19,330 nucleotides of DNA from an uncultured Clostridia bacterium (GTDB lineage: Bacteria; Bacillota; Clostridia; Christensenellales; Borkfalkiaceae), in contig URMI01000002.1 of the NCBI GenBank assembly GCA_900548845.1, forward strand, positions 1 through 19,330. The letters are read 5' to 3'. Below, piece after piece: positions 1-6,381 of this stretch; the stretch's first letter is position 1; every line of letters starts with the position of its first letter. A program made the position numbers and the translations under genes. The notes beneath the pieces are model-generated. The model was not told where the DNA came from. It made no database searches and saw nothing but the letters and a program-made list of their open reading frames with translations.

Positions 1-78
1 GAGCCAATAGCCCGCCGTCCTGAACATGCGTCCGATGCGCGCGGCACGCCACCCCCTTTGCCTTCCCAGATCACTCAT
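1..78 (-). CDS. 5' end of an unidentified gene in the phage lysis module (partial)
   Basis: An open frame of 26 codons begins at an ATG 19 bp after the holin stop and runs off the window edge. It reads MSDLGRQRGWRAARIGRMFR and continues to the edge. A purine-rich stretch with GGGGG lies about 6 bases upstream of the ATG and could act as ribosome binding site. The tight spacing fits co-transcription with the holin. In phage lysis cassettes the gene after the holin is often the endolysin, but these 26 residues show no recognisable domain, so the product is not assigned. Confidence 0.35.
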   Translation of the reverse strand, partial: MSDLGRQRGWRAARIGRMFRTAGYWL

Positions 79-97
79 GCCTTGCCCCCGCTCTTTC

Positions 98-397
98 TCA
101 CACGTCATTTCCGCCCGACTTTTTGATCTGCTTGTAGACCTGATCCAACCCCGTCGCCGAAAGGCCCGAAGCAAGCCCCAATAAGACTGCCGAGAGCACA
201 TTGTCCGCAGGCATCGCCTCGGGCACGAGAAAATACGCCGCCACGCCGAGCGCGATCCCCAAAACGCCCGCCCACACGGGGATGAGGCTCGTCCACACGG
301 CGGACTTTTCCGCCATCAGCTGCTTATAGACCGCCATCACGCCATAGACGATCGCCGCGATCACAGGCACCGTCACCACTTCCAAAGCATTCTCCAT
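98..397 (-). CDS. Putative phage holin
   Basis: The 99-residue product has three hydrophobic segments, roughly residues 6-26, 36-58 and 66-84, and a short basic, polar C-terminal tail (DQVYKQIKKSGGNDV). This size and topology match small phage holins of Bacillota, which form inner-membrane holes at a timed point and release the endolysin. The ATG is preceded by GGGAGG at good spacing. The gene lies 42 bp after a small membrane/coiled-coil gene that commonly accompanies such holins and 19 bp before another start, so it sits in a lysis-type cassette. Seen: hydrophobic pattern, length, spacing. Known: holin families look like this. Inferred: the lytic role; a domesticated membrane protein of a defective prophage is possible. 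Confidence 0.72.
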   Translation of the reverse strand: MENALEVVTVPVIAAIVYGVMAVYKQLMAEKSAVWTSLIPVWAGVLGIALGVAAYFLVPEAMPADNVLSAVLLGLASGLSATGLDQVYKQIKKSGGNDV

Positions 398-439
398 TGT
401 TTCCTCCCTTATTTTGCCGCGAACTTCCGAAAGCGGCGC

Positions 440-757
440 TCAGGCGACGTGCTCCACGCCGCTCTCTTCCAAAAATGCCCGCATCTCGTGCTTGACGCGC
501 TGTTCATAGGCAAGCGCCTTGTCCGTTTCCCCGTTCGCGTGCCCGTTTTTGAGCGCGGTCGCCGTCGCCTCACCGAGGCTCATCGCAGCCAACGTGCCTC
601 TGATCTGCAGAAGTTCGAGCTTTCGCCTGTCCGCATCCCGCCGCTTCTCTTCCTCGATGCGCCGTCTTTCCCTGCGCTCGAGCCGCTTCATGCACACGGA
701 GACGACCGCCGAGACAAGGACGGACGGGATGCCCGCCGCCAACAATAGTTCCCACAT
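440..757 (-). CDS. Small phage-type membrane/coiled-coil protein of the lysis module
   Basis: Starting at the ATG that reads MWELLLAAGIPSVLV, the product has 105 residues. It has one N-terminal membrane helix (about residues 3-22), a highly charged helix (about 24-50, rich in Arg and Glu, likely coiled coil), a conserved-looking LGEATATAL segment (61-69) and a second helix ending YEQRVKHEMRAFLEESG. I recall this architecture from small proteins found next to holins in Bacillota phages, often with meaningless database names; its biochemical role is not known to me. The frame is open 38 codons further upstream, but those cross the promoter region, and a G-rich Shine-Dalgarno-like stretch directly precedes the internal ATG, which I prefer as start. 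It is probably co-transcribed with the holin. Confidence 0.62.
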   Translation of the reverse strand: MWELLLAAGIPSVLVSAVVSVCMKRLERRERRRIEEEKRRDADRRKLELLQIRGTLAAMSLGEATATALKNGHANGETDKALAYEQRVKHEMRAFLEESGVEHVA

Positions 758-779
758 ACTTCCCCCCATCGGGCACTCA

Positions 780-814
780 GCCCGCTTTTCCTCTATTGTA
801 GCATATAAGCGGGC
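780..814 (-). promoter_or_regulatory. Extended -10 promoter of the lysis module inside an inverted repeat
   Basis: On the minus strand TGC-TACAAT (TACAAT at 795-800) forms an extended -10 element about 40 bp before the 105-residue protein. Its flanks are an 8-bp perfect inverted repeat, GCCCGCTT at 780-787 and AAGCGGGC at 807-814, 19 bp apart. No good -35 is visible at 17 bp. The repeat could be an operator or a hairpin in DNA or RNA; no binding protein can be named. Confidence 0.42.
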
Positions 815-861
815 AAAACGCACCCTCAACTGCCAAATTTTTCCTGATTTTTCCCGAATGC

Positions 862-890
862 TTGAAATCATCCCCGAAACGTGCTATCAT
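862..890 (+). promoter_or_regulatory. Sigma-A-type promoter of the membrane protein gene
   Basis: TTGAAA at 862-867 and TATCAT at 885-890 are separated by exactly 17 bp, which predicts transcription from about position 897 and a leader of roughly 58 bases before the AAGGAGG-preceded ATG at 955. The position also argues against any translation start upstream of 955. Confidence 0.7.
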
Positions 891-954
891 GGAAAAGAGC
901 GCTGCCGCACGATCGGCAAAACGCGCTTGCAAACCGTTTGAAAAGGAGGAGAGG

Positions 955-1926
955 ATGAAGCGGCTTATCGCCTTTTTCAAAGAACCGCCCGCGTGGTTCG
1001 CCCTTTTATGGGCGCTTCTGACGGGCGGCATGATCGTGCTCTCGGCGACAGTATCCTCCTCGGGGGCAAAAGAGGAGCCCTTCGCCGCCGTCCTCTACGG
1101 CTTTACGGCGCTCTCTCTTTCCTACTCGATCTACGCCATAGTGCGCTGGGTGCCGAAGGTGAAGCTCGCCGCCAAGACGCGCCTTTCCCGCAACAAATAC
1201 GCGGGCACCTTCCTTGCGAGCTACACGGTGCGCACCGTCGTCTATTCCTCGCTTTCGACGCTCCTCGACTTTGCCTACGTCGTCGTCAACGGCGTCACGG
1301 CGATCCGCTATCATTCTGTTTGGTACTACGCCCTCGCCGCGTACTACTTCGCGCTCATGGTCATCCGCCTCTTCGTCATCCTCTGCGCGGGGCAGGGGCT
1401 GAAAAAATACGGCAGCGAAAGCCGCGCCTTCGACGAACGCAAACTCAACATCTATCTGATAAGCGGCGTTGCACTGCTGCTCCTTGAAGCTTCGCTCTCG
1501 GGCGTCATCACGCTCATGATCGCACTGCCCAAAGAGACGCAGACGGGCTTTGTTCTTGCGATCGCGAACGCCGCCTATACCTTCACGCGGGTCATCCTCG
1601 CCATCGTCAATAAAGTAAAGTCGGGGAAGCGGCAGGAGCCCGTCACGCAGGCGCTCCGCAACCTCAATCTGACGGATGCGCTCGTCTCCCTCTTTTCGCT
1701 TCAAATCACGCTCTCTGCGGCGGTCGGCGGCGACCTTCCCCTGCAAATGAACGGGCTCGTCGGGTTTGCGGTGTGCTTCTTCACCGCCTGCCTCGGCATC
1801 TACATGATCTTCGACGGCGTGCGCCGAAAAAAGAAAGTTGGGCGCCTTGCCGCCTCTTCCGCTCGATCAGCCGAGCCATCAGCCCCCGAAGACGCCCTCT
1901 CTCATCCCGAGAAAAGCAAAAAGTAA
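955..1926 (+). CDS. Polytopic membrane protein of unknown function
   Basis: The product has 323 residues with about eight hydrophobic segments (approximately 13-32, 43-65, 90-112, 120-146, 165-190, 196-220, 240-257 and 265-288) and a hydrophilic tail of about 35 residues rich in Ser, Ala, Glu and Lys. The start is set by AAGGAGG (near 943-949) before ATG; the frame is open upstream but crosses the promoter. I do not recognise a family signature: there is no ATP-binding motif, no transporter signature and no catalytic pattern visible. Basic loops such as KKYGSESRAFDERK follow helix 4, so they may face the cytoplasm. It is a single-gene unit with its own promoter and a terminator directly after the stop codon, divergent from the phage lysis genes. 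Function cannot be assigned. Confidence 0.8.
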   Translation: MKRLIAFFKEPPAWFALLWALLTGGMIVLSATVSSSGAKEEPFAAVLYGFTALSLSYSIYAIVRWVPKVKLAAKTRLSRNKYAGTFLASYTVRTVVYSSLSTLLDFAYVVVNGVTAIRYHSVWYYALAAYYFALMVIRLFVILCAGQGLKKYGSESRAFDERKLNIYLISGVALLLLEASLSGVITLMIALPKETQTGFVLAIANAAYTFTRVILAIVNKVKSGKRQEPVTQALRNLNLTDALVSLFSLQITLSAAVGGDLPLQMNGLVGFAVCFFTACLGIYMIFDGVRRKKKVGRLAASSARSAEPSAPEDALSHPEKSKK

Positions 1927-1952
1927 AAGGACTTCCGCGGAAGTCCTTTTTT
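1925..1952. terminator. Bidirectional intrinsic terminator
   Basis: A perfect 12-bp palindromic stem (AAAAGGACTTCC against GGAAGTCCTTTT, separated by GC) overlaps the TAA of the membrane protein gene and is followed by a T run on the plus strand. Because the palindrome has A runs on the left as well, the minus strand also ends in T-rich sequence, so it can stop the SDR transcript coming from the right. Confidence 0.9.
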
Positions 1953-2010
1953 ATTTCGATATTGTTCTAAATACCAGCCCTAATTTTCGTGCTCTTATTT
2001 CGAATTTCGT

Positions 2011-2982
2011 CTAAAAGGTATCGGCAACATGCATGAACGCGTCTTTGAGCGGCGACTTGGGGATGAGATTTTCGATCTCCTCCACCGTGCGGGGTGCAGA
2101 GCGCGGAAGCCCGTCGAGCTCCTCTTCGGGCGCATACCAGGAGATACGACCCGATGCCGTCACGGAGAACACGCCGCCCGTCTTCCCCCTTCCCGCGTCG
2201 CTTGCAAGGAAGGCGAGGAAGGGCGCAAGATTTCTGGCGTCGCCGTGGTCGGCTTCCACCTCTTTGCGCTTTTCTTCGGGCATATGGAACCCCTCCCCCA
2301 TCGCTTTTTCCAGCGTGAGGAGCGTCTTCGTAAAGCCGGAGACGTGCCCCGGGGACGCCGCCTGCGGGCAGATGGCATTGACGTTGATGTTGTAGTGGAA
2401 AAGTTCTGCGGCGCAGGAGCGGGTGAGCCCCACGAGCCCCGCGTTGGACGCGCTGTAAGCGGCGGCATTCACCATGCCTACCCACGCATCGGAGGCGACG
2501 TTGATGAAGCTCCCGCCGCCCTGCTCGATCATATACGGCACGGCAAGGCGCATGGTATTGAACGCGCCCTTTAATTTGACGACGGTCTGCCTGTCCCAAT
2601 CGCTCTCGGAAAGCAGCATGAGCCCGCCCGCCTGCGTGATCGCGGCGTTATTGACGACGATATCGATGCGCCCGTACTTTTGTACGATATGATCGATCAT
2701 CTCTTTCACGGCGGCGTAGTCGGAGACATCGCAAAAATACGCCTCGGCTTTGCCGCCTTTCTTTCGGATGGCCTCAGCAGCCGTCTCCGCATCGCCGCTC
2801 ATTGCAAGGAATTGCTCCCTCGCCTCGCCCGTGAGATATTCGGGTACCGCAGTATTCTGCTTCTTCTTGCGGTTGTTGGTGATGACAACGGCGCCCTCTT
2901 CGGCAAAGAACTCGGCAATGCCCCGGCCGACGCCCTGCCCGGAGCCCGTAACGAGCGCCACCTTTCCCTGTAAACTGTTCAT
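2011..2982 (-). CDS. Short-chain dehydrogenase/reductase with an altered active site
   Basis: The 323-residue product has a classical SDR Rossmann fold: the cofactor motif TGSGQGVG at residues 12-19, a CDVSD adenine-pocket segment near 84, the NNAA motif at 111-114, and an active-site Ser at about 164. The catalytic tetrad normally ends YxxxK, but here it reads Y176-S-A-S-N180, so Lys is replaced by Asn. A C-terminal extension after about residue 265 (GGVFSVTASGRISWYAPEEE) resembles the tail of SDR domains of the multifunctional beta-oxidation (HSD17B4-like) type. The start is fixed by GAGGAGG before ATG; it lies 10 bp after the cupin gene, so the two form an operon. The substrate is unknown. 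The missing Lys may mean altered or lost catalysis. Confidence 0.9.
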   Translation of the reverse strand: MNSLQGKVALVTGSGQGVGRGIAEFFAEEGAVVITNNRKKKQNTAVPEYLTGEAREQFLAMSGDAETAAEAIRKKGGKAEAYFCDVSDYAAVKEMIDHIVQKYGRIDIVVNNAAITQAGGLMLLSESDWDRQTVVKLKGAFNTMRLAVPYMIEQGGGSFINVASDAWVGMVNAAAYSASNAGLVGLTRSCAAELFHYNINVNAICPQAASPGHVSGFTKTLLTLEKAMGEGFHMPEEKRKEVEADHGDARNLAPFLAFLASDAGRGKTGGVFSVTASGRISWYAPEEELDGLPRSAPRTVEEIENLIPKSPLKDAFMHVADTF

Positions 2983-2992
2983 ATTTTCCTCC

Positions 2993-3424
2993 TCAAGGTA
3001 ATTTTGCATATTCCTCATCGGAAACGTGCTCAAAGGTCAGCGTGGAATCTTCGGGGCAGTTGGCAACAAACCCCAGCTGCGCCATATAGCTGTCCTTTGC
3101 GGCACCGTGCCAATGTTTGACGCCCGGCTCCACGACGACATAGTCGCCTGCGTGCAGTTCGCGCGGCGCTTTCCCCTCCTCCTGATACCATCCCCTCCCG
3201 TAGGTGACAAGGAGCACCTGCAGCCCGGGGTGCGCGTGCCAGCTGTTGCGGGAACCCGGCGTATAGGTCACATTGCCCAACGGGCAGTTGAGCTTGCTCT
3301 CATGCGGGATGAACATAAAGTGATACACGTCCCCGCCCGTAAACGACTTCTGCCCTTTTTCGGGCGTCTTTTCCCCCACGGGGAACAAGAAGTGAATGCC
3401 GTCCAATTCTCTCGATTCGTTCAT
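2993..3424 (-). CDS. Cupin-domain protein
   Basis: The 143-residue product is a single small beta-barrel cupin. The first metal-binding motif is W62-H63-A64-H65 with Q69 (HAHPGLQVLLVTYGRGW), the second is GDYVVVEPGVKHWHGA with H104/H106. This pattern matches the small cupins often found with carboxymuconolactone decarboxylases or with SDR and aldo-keto enzymes, sometimes as enzymes and sometimes as small-molecule binding proteins. The start ATG is preceded by GGAGG; 18 upstream codons in the open frame cross the palindromic control region and are not used. It is the first gene of a two-gene operon with the SDR. The metal and substrate cannot be read from sequence. Confidence 0.9.
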   Translation of the reverse strand: MNESRELDGIHFLFPVGEKTPEKGQKSFTGGDVYHFMFIPHESKLNCPLGNVTYTPGSRNSWHAHPGLQVLLVTYGRGWYQEEGKAPRELHAGDYVVVEPGVKHWHGAAKDSYMAQLGFVANCPEDSTLTFEHVSDEEYAKLP

Positions 3425-3433
3425 AGTTCCTCC

Positions 3434-3452
3434 ACCGTACAGTACGGTACTG
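3434..3452. promoter_or_regulatory. Overlapping palindromes just before the cupin gene, likely operator
   Basis: Two interlocking perfect palindromes lie 10 bp before the cupin start codon: ACCGTAC-A-GTACGGT at 3434-3448 and CAGTAC-G-GTACTG at 3440-3452. They would lie in the 5' leader downstream of the candidate -10 (3462-3467) and right next to the ribosome binding site, a position suited to a repressor. No regulator gene is adjacent. Confidence 0.45.
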
Positions 3453-3461
3453 TTTTTCTCT

Positions 3462-3490
3462 ATCATAGCGCAGATCAAAAGAACAATCTT
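3462..3490 (-). promoter_or_regulatory. Candidate promoter of the cupin-SDR operon
   Basis: On the minus strand TATGAT (3462-3467) is a good -10. The hexamer 17 bp upstream (AAGATT, 3485-3490) is a poor -35, so the promoter may need an activator. The 15-bp palindrome at 3510-3524 lies about 20 bp further upstream, where an activator could bind. Confidence 0.38.
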
Positions 3491-3509
3491 GCAGAATATT
3501 TCCCCTCTT

Positions 3510-3524
3510 GGTAAATTATTTACC
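3510..3524. promoter_or_regulatory. 15-bp palindrome between divergent operons
   Basis: GGTAAAT-T-ATTTACC is a perfect inverted repeat around one central base, located between the cupin-SDR promoter and the feo promoter. It could be an operator for either side. On the plus strand it is followed by TTTTTT, but no plus-strand gene ends here, so a terminator role is unlikely. The regulator is unknown. Confidence 0.38.
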
Positions 3525-3590
3525 TTTTTTGTGAGGCGGCAACACCAACGAAAATCTTCTCATTTTATGCCCGAACGAGCCCTCATCCCC

Positions 3591-3619
3591 TTGACTTTTT
3601 TTCGCGTTCGCGCTATAAA
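3591..3619 (+). promoter_or_regulatory. Promoter of the feo operon
   Basis: TTGACT at 3591-3596 and TATAAA at 3614-3619 with a 17-bp spacer are close to sigma-A consensus. The predicted leader is about 40 bases before the feoA ATG. No convincing Fur box is visible; a weak AAAAT-6-ATTTT repeat lies some 25 bp upstream of the -35. Confidence 0.84.
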
Positions 3620-3665
3620 AATAGGGATAAGACCGATACTCCCGAAAAAGGAAGAAAGAGCATAT

Positions 3666-3905
3666 ATGCACCTGAATGAAGCACAAAAGGACAAGGACTA
3701 TATCGTCAAAAGCATCGGCCTGCCCTTTGAAACGGAGCGCCGTCTGCAGGCACTCGGCATGACGGACGACACCCCCATCCGCGTTGTCAACCGCAAAGGG
3801 AAGGGCATCCTCGTCGTCAAACTCCGCGGAACGCGCTTTGCGTTCGGCTACAACATCACGAAGAACATCGAAGTCGAGGAGGCGCCCGATGAACAGCAGC
3901 AATGA
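3666..3905 (+). CDS. feoA: FeoA ferrous iron transport accessory protein
   Basis: The 79-residue product has the size and SH3-like pattern of FeoA: a first strand ending in the phrase ERRLQALGMTDDTPIRVVNR, then KGKGILVVKLRGTRFAFGYNITKNIEV. FeoA is a small cytoplasmic partner of FeoB thought to adjust its GTPase or channel activity. The start ATG follows an AAGGAAG-type site at a rather long spacing, with AAGAAAGAG nearer. Its last 17 bases overlap the start of feoB, whose GAGGAGG ribosome binding site lies inside feoA, so the two are translationally coupled. First gene of the operon. Confidence 0.93.
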   Translation: MHLNEAQKDKDYIVKSIGLPFETERRLQALGMTDDTPIRVVNRKGKGILVVKLRGTRFAFGYNITKNIEVEEAPDEQQQ

Positions 3906-5937
3906 AATGACCATCGGCTTCATCGGCAACCCCAACTGCGGCAAGACGACGCTCTTCAACGCCTATACGGGCGCCAACCTCAAGGTCGCCAACTGGCCGG
4001 GGGTCACCGTCGAGAAGGTCTCGGGCGCCATCAAAGAACACAACGAGACCATCCATCTCGTCGATCTTCCCGGCACTTACAGCCTCACTTCCTACACGAT
4101 GGAAGAGACCGTCTCCCGTCAGTTCATTTTAAGCGACGAGGTGGACGTCATCATCAACGTCGTCGACGCCTCCGCCTTAGAGCGCAGCCTCTATCTCACG
4201 CTGCAGCTTTTGGAGCTCGGCAAACCCGTCGTCATGGCTCTCAACATGATGGATATCGTTCAAAAGCGCGGCATGGAGATCGACATGCACCGCCTCCCGG
4301 AGATGCTCGGCATCCCCGTCATCCCCGTGACGGCAAGAAAGCGGCAGGGGCTCGACTCCCTCCTCCACGCCGCCATCCACCACAAAGACAGCGCGGGGCC
4401 CGACAATCTCGTCCACGACCACAAGACCCCCTCCCATCACATCCACGACCACCACGCGGAATACACGATGGTCTATTCGGATGCCATCGAGGACAAGATC
4501 GACGCCATTATCTGTGAGCTCAACAAAAAGTACCCCGATACCCCTAACAAACGCTGGCACGCCATCAAGCTTTTGGAAGGCGACAAGGAGATCTCGGAAA
4601 AATACCCCGTCGAACTTCCTTCCGTCCTCGACAGAAGCTACGAAGCGGACATCATCAATCAGAAATACGACTTCATCGACGAGATCATCCATGAAGTCAT
4701 GATCCACAAGCAGCGGCAGGACGTCTTCACCGATAAGCTCGACCGCGCCTTCACGCACAAGGTGTGGGGCATCCCCATCTTCCTCGGCATCATGGCGCTC
4801 GTCTTCTTCCTCACCTTCTATGTGGGTGATGCGATCAAAGCGCTCTTTGAGCTGGGGCTCGGCTGGCTTTCGGATACGGCGCAGTCGGGGCTCACCTCCG
4901 TCGGCGCGCACCCCATCCTCGTCTCCCTCCTCGTCGACGGCATCATCGGCGGCGTCGGGACCATCCTCACCTTCCTGCCCAACATCTTTATCCTCTTCCT
5001 CGCGCTCGCCTTCCTCGAAGACAGCGGCTACATGGCGCGCGTTGCCTACGTCATGGAGGGCGTCATGAGCAAGCTCGGGCTCTCGGGCAAGGCGTTCATC
5101 CCCATGCTCCTGGGCTTCGGCTGCACGGTGCCCGCCATCATGGCGTCCCGCGCACTCGAAAGCAGGCGCGACCGCTTCAAGGTGATGCTCGTCACCCCCT
5201 TCATGAGCTGCAACGCCCGCCTCACCATCTACATCCTCTTCTCGGAGATGTTCTTCGGGGCATATGCGATGCTCGCCGCCTTCTCGATGTATCTCATCGG
5301 CATCGTCGTGGCGATCGCCGTCTCCGCCGTCACCCACCTCATCGACAAAAAGAAGACGGTCAACTATCTCATCATCGAACTGCCCGAATACAAGATGCCC
5401 GACGCGCGCACCGTCGCCATCTATGTGTGGGAGAAGGTCAAGGACTATCTCGTGAAAGCGGGCACGACCATCTTCATTGCGACCATCCTCATCTGGGCGC
5501 TCCTCAATTTCGGCCCCACGGGCTTTGTGGAGGATATGAGCGGGAGCTTTGCCGCCTATGTGGGAAAATTCCTCGTGCCTGTCTTTATCCCGGTCGGGCT
5601 CGGGTTCTGGCAGATCGTCGTCGCCCTCATTGCGGGCATCTCCGCAAAGGAGCTCGTCGTTTCGAGCTGCGCCATCCTCTTCGGCATCGTCAATGCGAGC
5701 TCGCCCGAGGGCATGGAAGCCTTTTCGGCGGCGCTCGGCGCTATCGGCTTCACCTCCCTCAACGCCTTCTGCTTGATGGTGTTCTGCGTCCTCTATATCC
5801 CCTGCGCGGCGACCATCGCGACCATCCACAAGGAATCGAGAAGCTGGGGCTGGACGTGCTTTTCTCTCTTCTTCACCCTCCTCGTCGCCTGGGTCGTGAC
5901 CTTCGTCGTCTATCAGGTCGGGCTTCTCATCGTATAA
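3889..5937 (+). CDS. feoB: FeoB ferrous iron transporter
   Basis: The 682-residue membrane GTPase imports Fe(II). The N-terminal G domain shows G1 GNPNCGKT (13-20), switch I Thr near 40, G3 DLPG (59-62), G4 NMMD (119-122) and a G5-like TAR (148-150). A helical GDI-like region follows, then the membrane core from about residue 292 with GFGCTVP (409-415), the first gate motif CNARLT (441-446) and the second gate YIPC (636-639). A His-rich segment (seven His in 176-189) lies just after the G domain. Gate 1 is usually CSARLP, so CNARLT is a mild variant. Length is normal to slightly short. The start is the ATG with GAGGAGG upstream; a second ATG six codons later is possible. The neighbours feoA and the Cys-rich protein agree with the assignment. 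Confidence 0.98.
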   Translation: MNSSNEMTIGFIGNPNCGKTTLFNAYTGANLKVANWPGVTVEKVSGAIKEHNETIHLVDLPGTYSLTSYTMEETVSRQFILSDEVDVIINVVDASALERSLYLTLQLLELGKPVVMALNMMDIVQKRGMEIDMHRLPEMLGIPVIPVTARKRQGLDSLLHAAIHHKDSAGPDNLVHDHKTPSHHIHDHHAEYTMVYSDAIEDKIDAIICELNKKYPDTPNKRWHAIKLLEGDKEISEKYPVELPSVLDRSYEADIINQKYDFIDEIIHEVMIHKQRQDVFTDKLDRAFTHKVWGIPIFLGIMALVFFLTFYVGDAIKALFELGLGWLSDTAQSGLTSVGAHPILVSLLVDGIIGGVGTILTFLPNIFILFLALAFLEDSGYMARVAYVMEGVMSKLGLSGKAFIPMLLGFGCTVPAIMASRALESRRDRFKVMLVTPFMSCNARLTIYILFSEMFFGAYAMLAAFSMYLIGIVVAIAVSAVTHLIDKKKTVNYLIIELPEYKMPDARTVAIYVWEKVKDYLVKAGTTIFIATILIWALLNFGPTGFVEDMSGSFAAYVGKFLVPVFIPVGLGFWQIVVALIAGISAKELVVSSCAILFGIVNASSPEGMEAFSAALGAIGFTSLNAFCLMVFCVLYIPCAATIATIHKESRSWGWTCFSLFFTLLVAWVVTFVVYQVGLLIV

Positions 5938-5947
5938 GGAGCACACC

Positions 5948-6202
5948 ATGCGGCAGCTATTTTCAAGCGCACAACTTCAAGCCGCCGAGCTGACGGGAGC
6001 GGGACTTGCAGTCACCCTCGTGATTGCGGCGATCATCCTCGCGGCAGCCGTCTTTGCCGTCATTTCCATCGTGAAACGGCGTCATAAGAAAGGCGGATGC
6101 CACGGCTGCGGCGGAAGCTGCCCCTCCTGCGGCATGAGCTGCCCCGTCAAGCTAAAACCCCGCAGCGAAGACACAGACGGGAGAACAGACAAAGACAAAT
6201 GA
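5948..6202 (+). CDS. FeoB-associated Cys-rich membrane protein
   Basis: This 84-residue protein has one membrane helix (about 17-42), a basic KRRHKK stop-transfer stretch, and then a Cys/Gly-rich tail with C51, C54, C58, C61 and C65, ending in a charged tail. This arrangement is typical of the small FeoB-associated Cys-rich proteins that follow feoB in many Bacillota. The Cys residues may bind iron or another metal near the channel exit, but the exact role is not established. Its TAAGGAG ribosome binding site overlaps the feoB stop codon, so it is the third gene of the operon and is followed by the operon terminator. Confidence 0.85.
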   Translation: MRQLFSSAQLQAAELTGAGLAVTLVIAAIILAAAVFAVISIVKRRHKKGGCHGCGGSCPSCGMSCPVKLKPRSEDTDGRTDKDK

Positions 6203-6230
6203 TCCCCGCTTTTATCCCGAATAAAAACAG

Positions 6231-6255
6231 AAACCCCGCGTTCGGCGGGGTTTTT
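6231..6255 (+). terminator. Terminator of the feo operon
   Basis: A 9-bp stem AAACCCCGC / GCGGGGTTT with a GTTCG loop is followed directly by a T run. It lies 28 bp after the last feo-operon stop codon. Confidence 0.92.
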
Positions 6256-6296
6256 CATTACCCAAAAAGCGGGCGAAAGAAGAGATTTGTTTCCGT

Positions 6297-6351
6297 TATC
6301 GGCAAAAATACCGTCACATTTCCAATCAGCCCTCTTGCAATTTTGCCGATA
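6297..6351. repeat. 11-bp inverted repeat around the fic promoter
   Basis: TATCGGCAAAA at 6297-6307 and TTTTGCCGATA at 6341-6351 are perfect inverted copies 33 bp apart. The right arm fills the start of the spacer between the -35 and -10 of the fic promoter, so a protein bound there would block RNA polymerase. The arm spacing is close to three helical turns, which would allow two dimers or a looped complex. Confidence 0.45.
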
Positions 6352-6363
6352 GCGTGATATACT
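6335..6363 (+). promoter_or_regulatory. Promoter of the fic gene
   Basis: TTGCAA at 6335-6340 and TATACT at 6358-6363 with a 17-bp spacer predict a start near 6370 and a leader of only about a dozen bases. The SD-like GAGG sits inside a small CGAG-GTA-CTCG hairpin (6370-6380) directly before the ATG, which may lower translation. Confidence 0.7.
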
Positions 6364-6381
6364 GATAGACGAGGTACTCGT

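Noticed and set aside
3550-3566. Possible Fur box upstream of feoA
   Set aside because: Only a weak AAAAT/ATTTT symmetry is present and it does not match the known Fur consensus well.
4177-5949. A 590-codon minus-strand frame opposite feoB
   Set aside because: It is a shadow of feoB: acidic and low in complexity, with no motif, and feoB is unambiguous on the plus strand.
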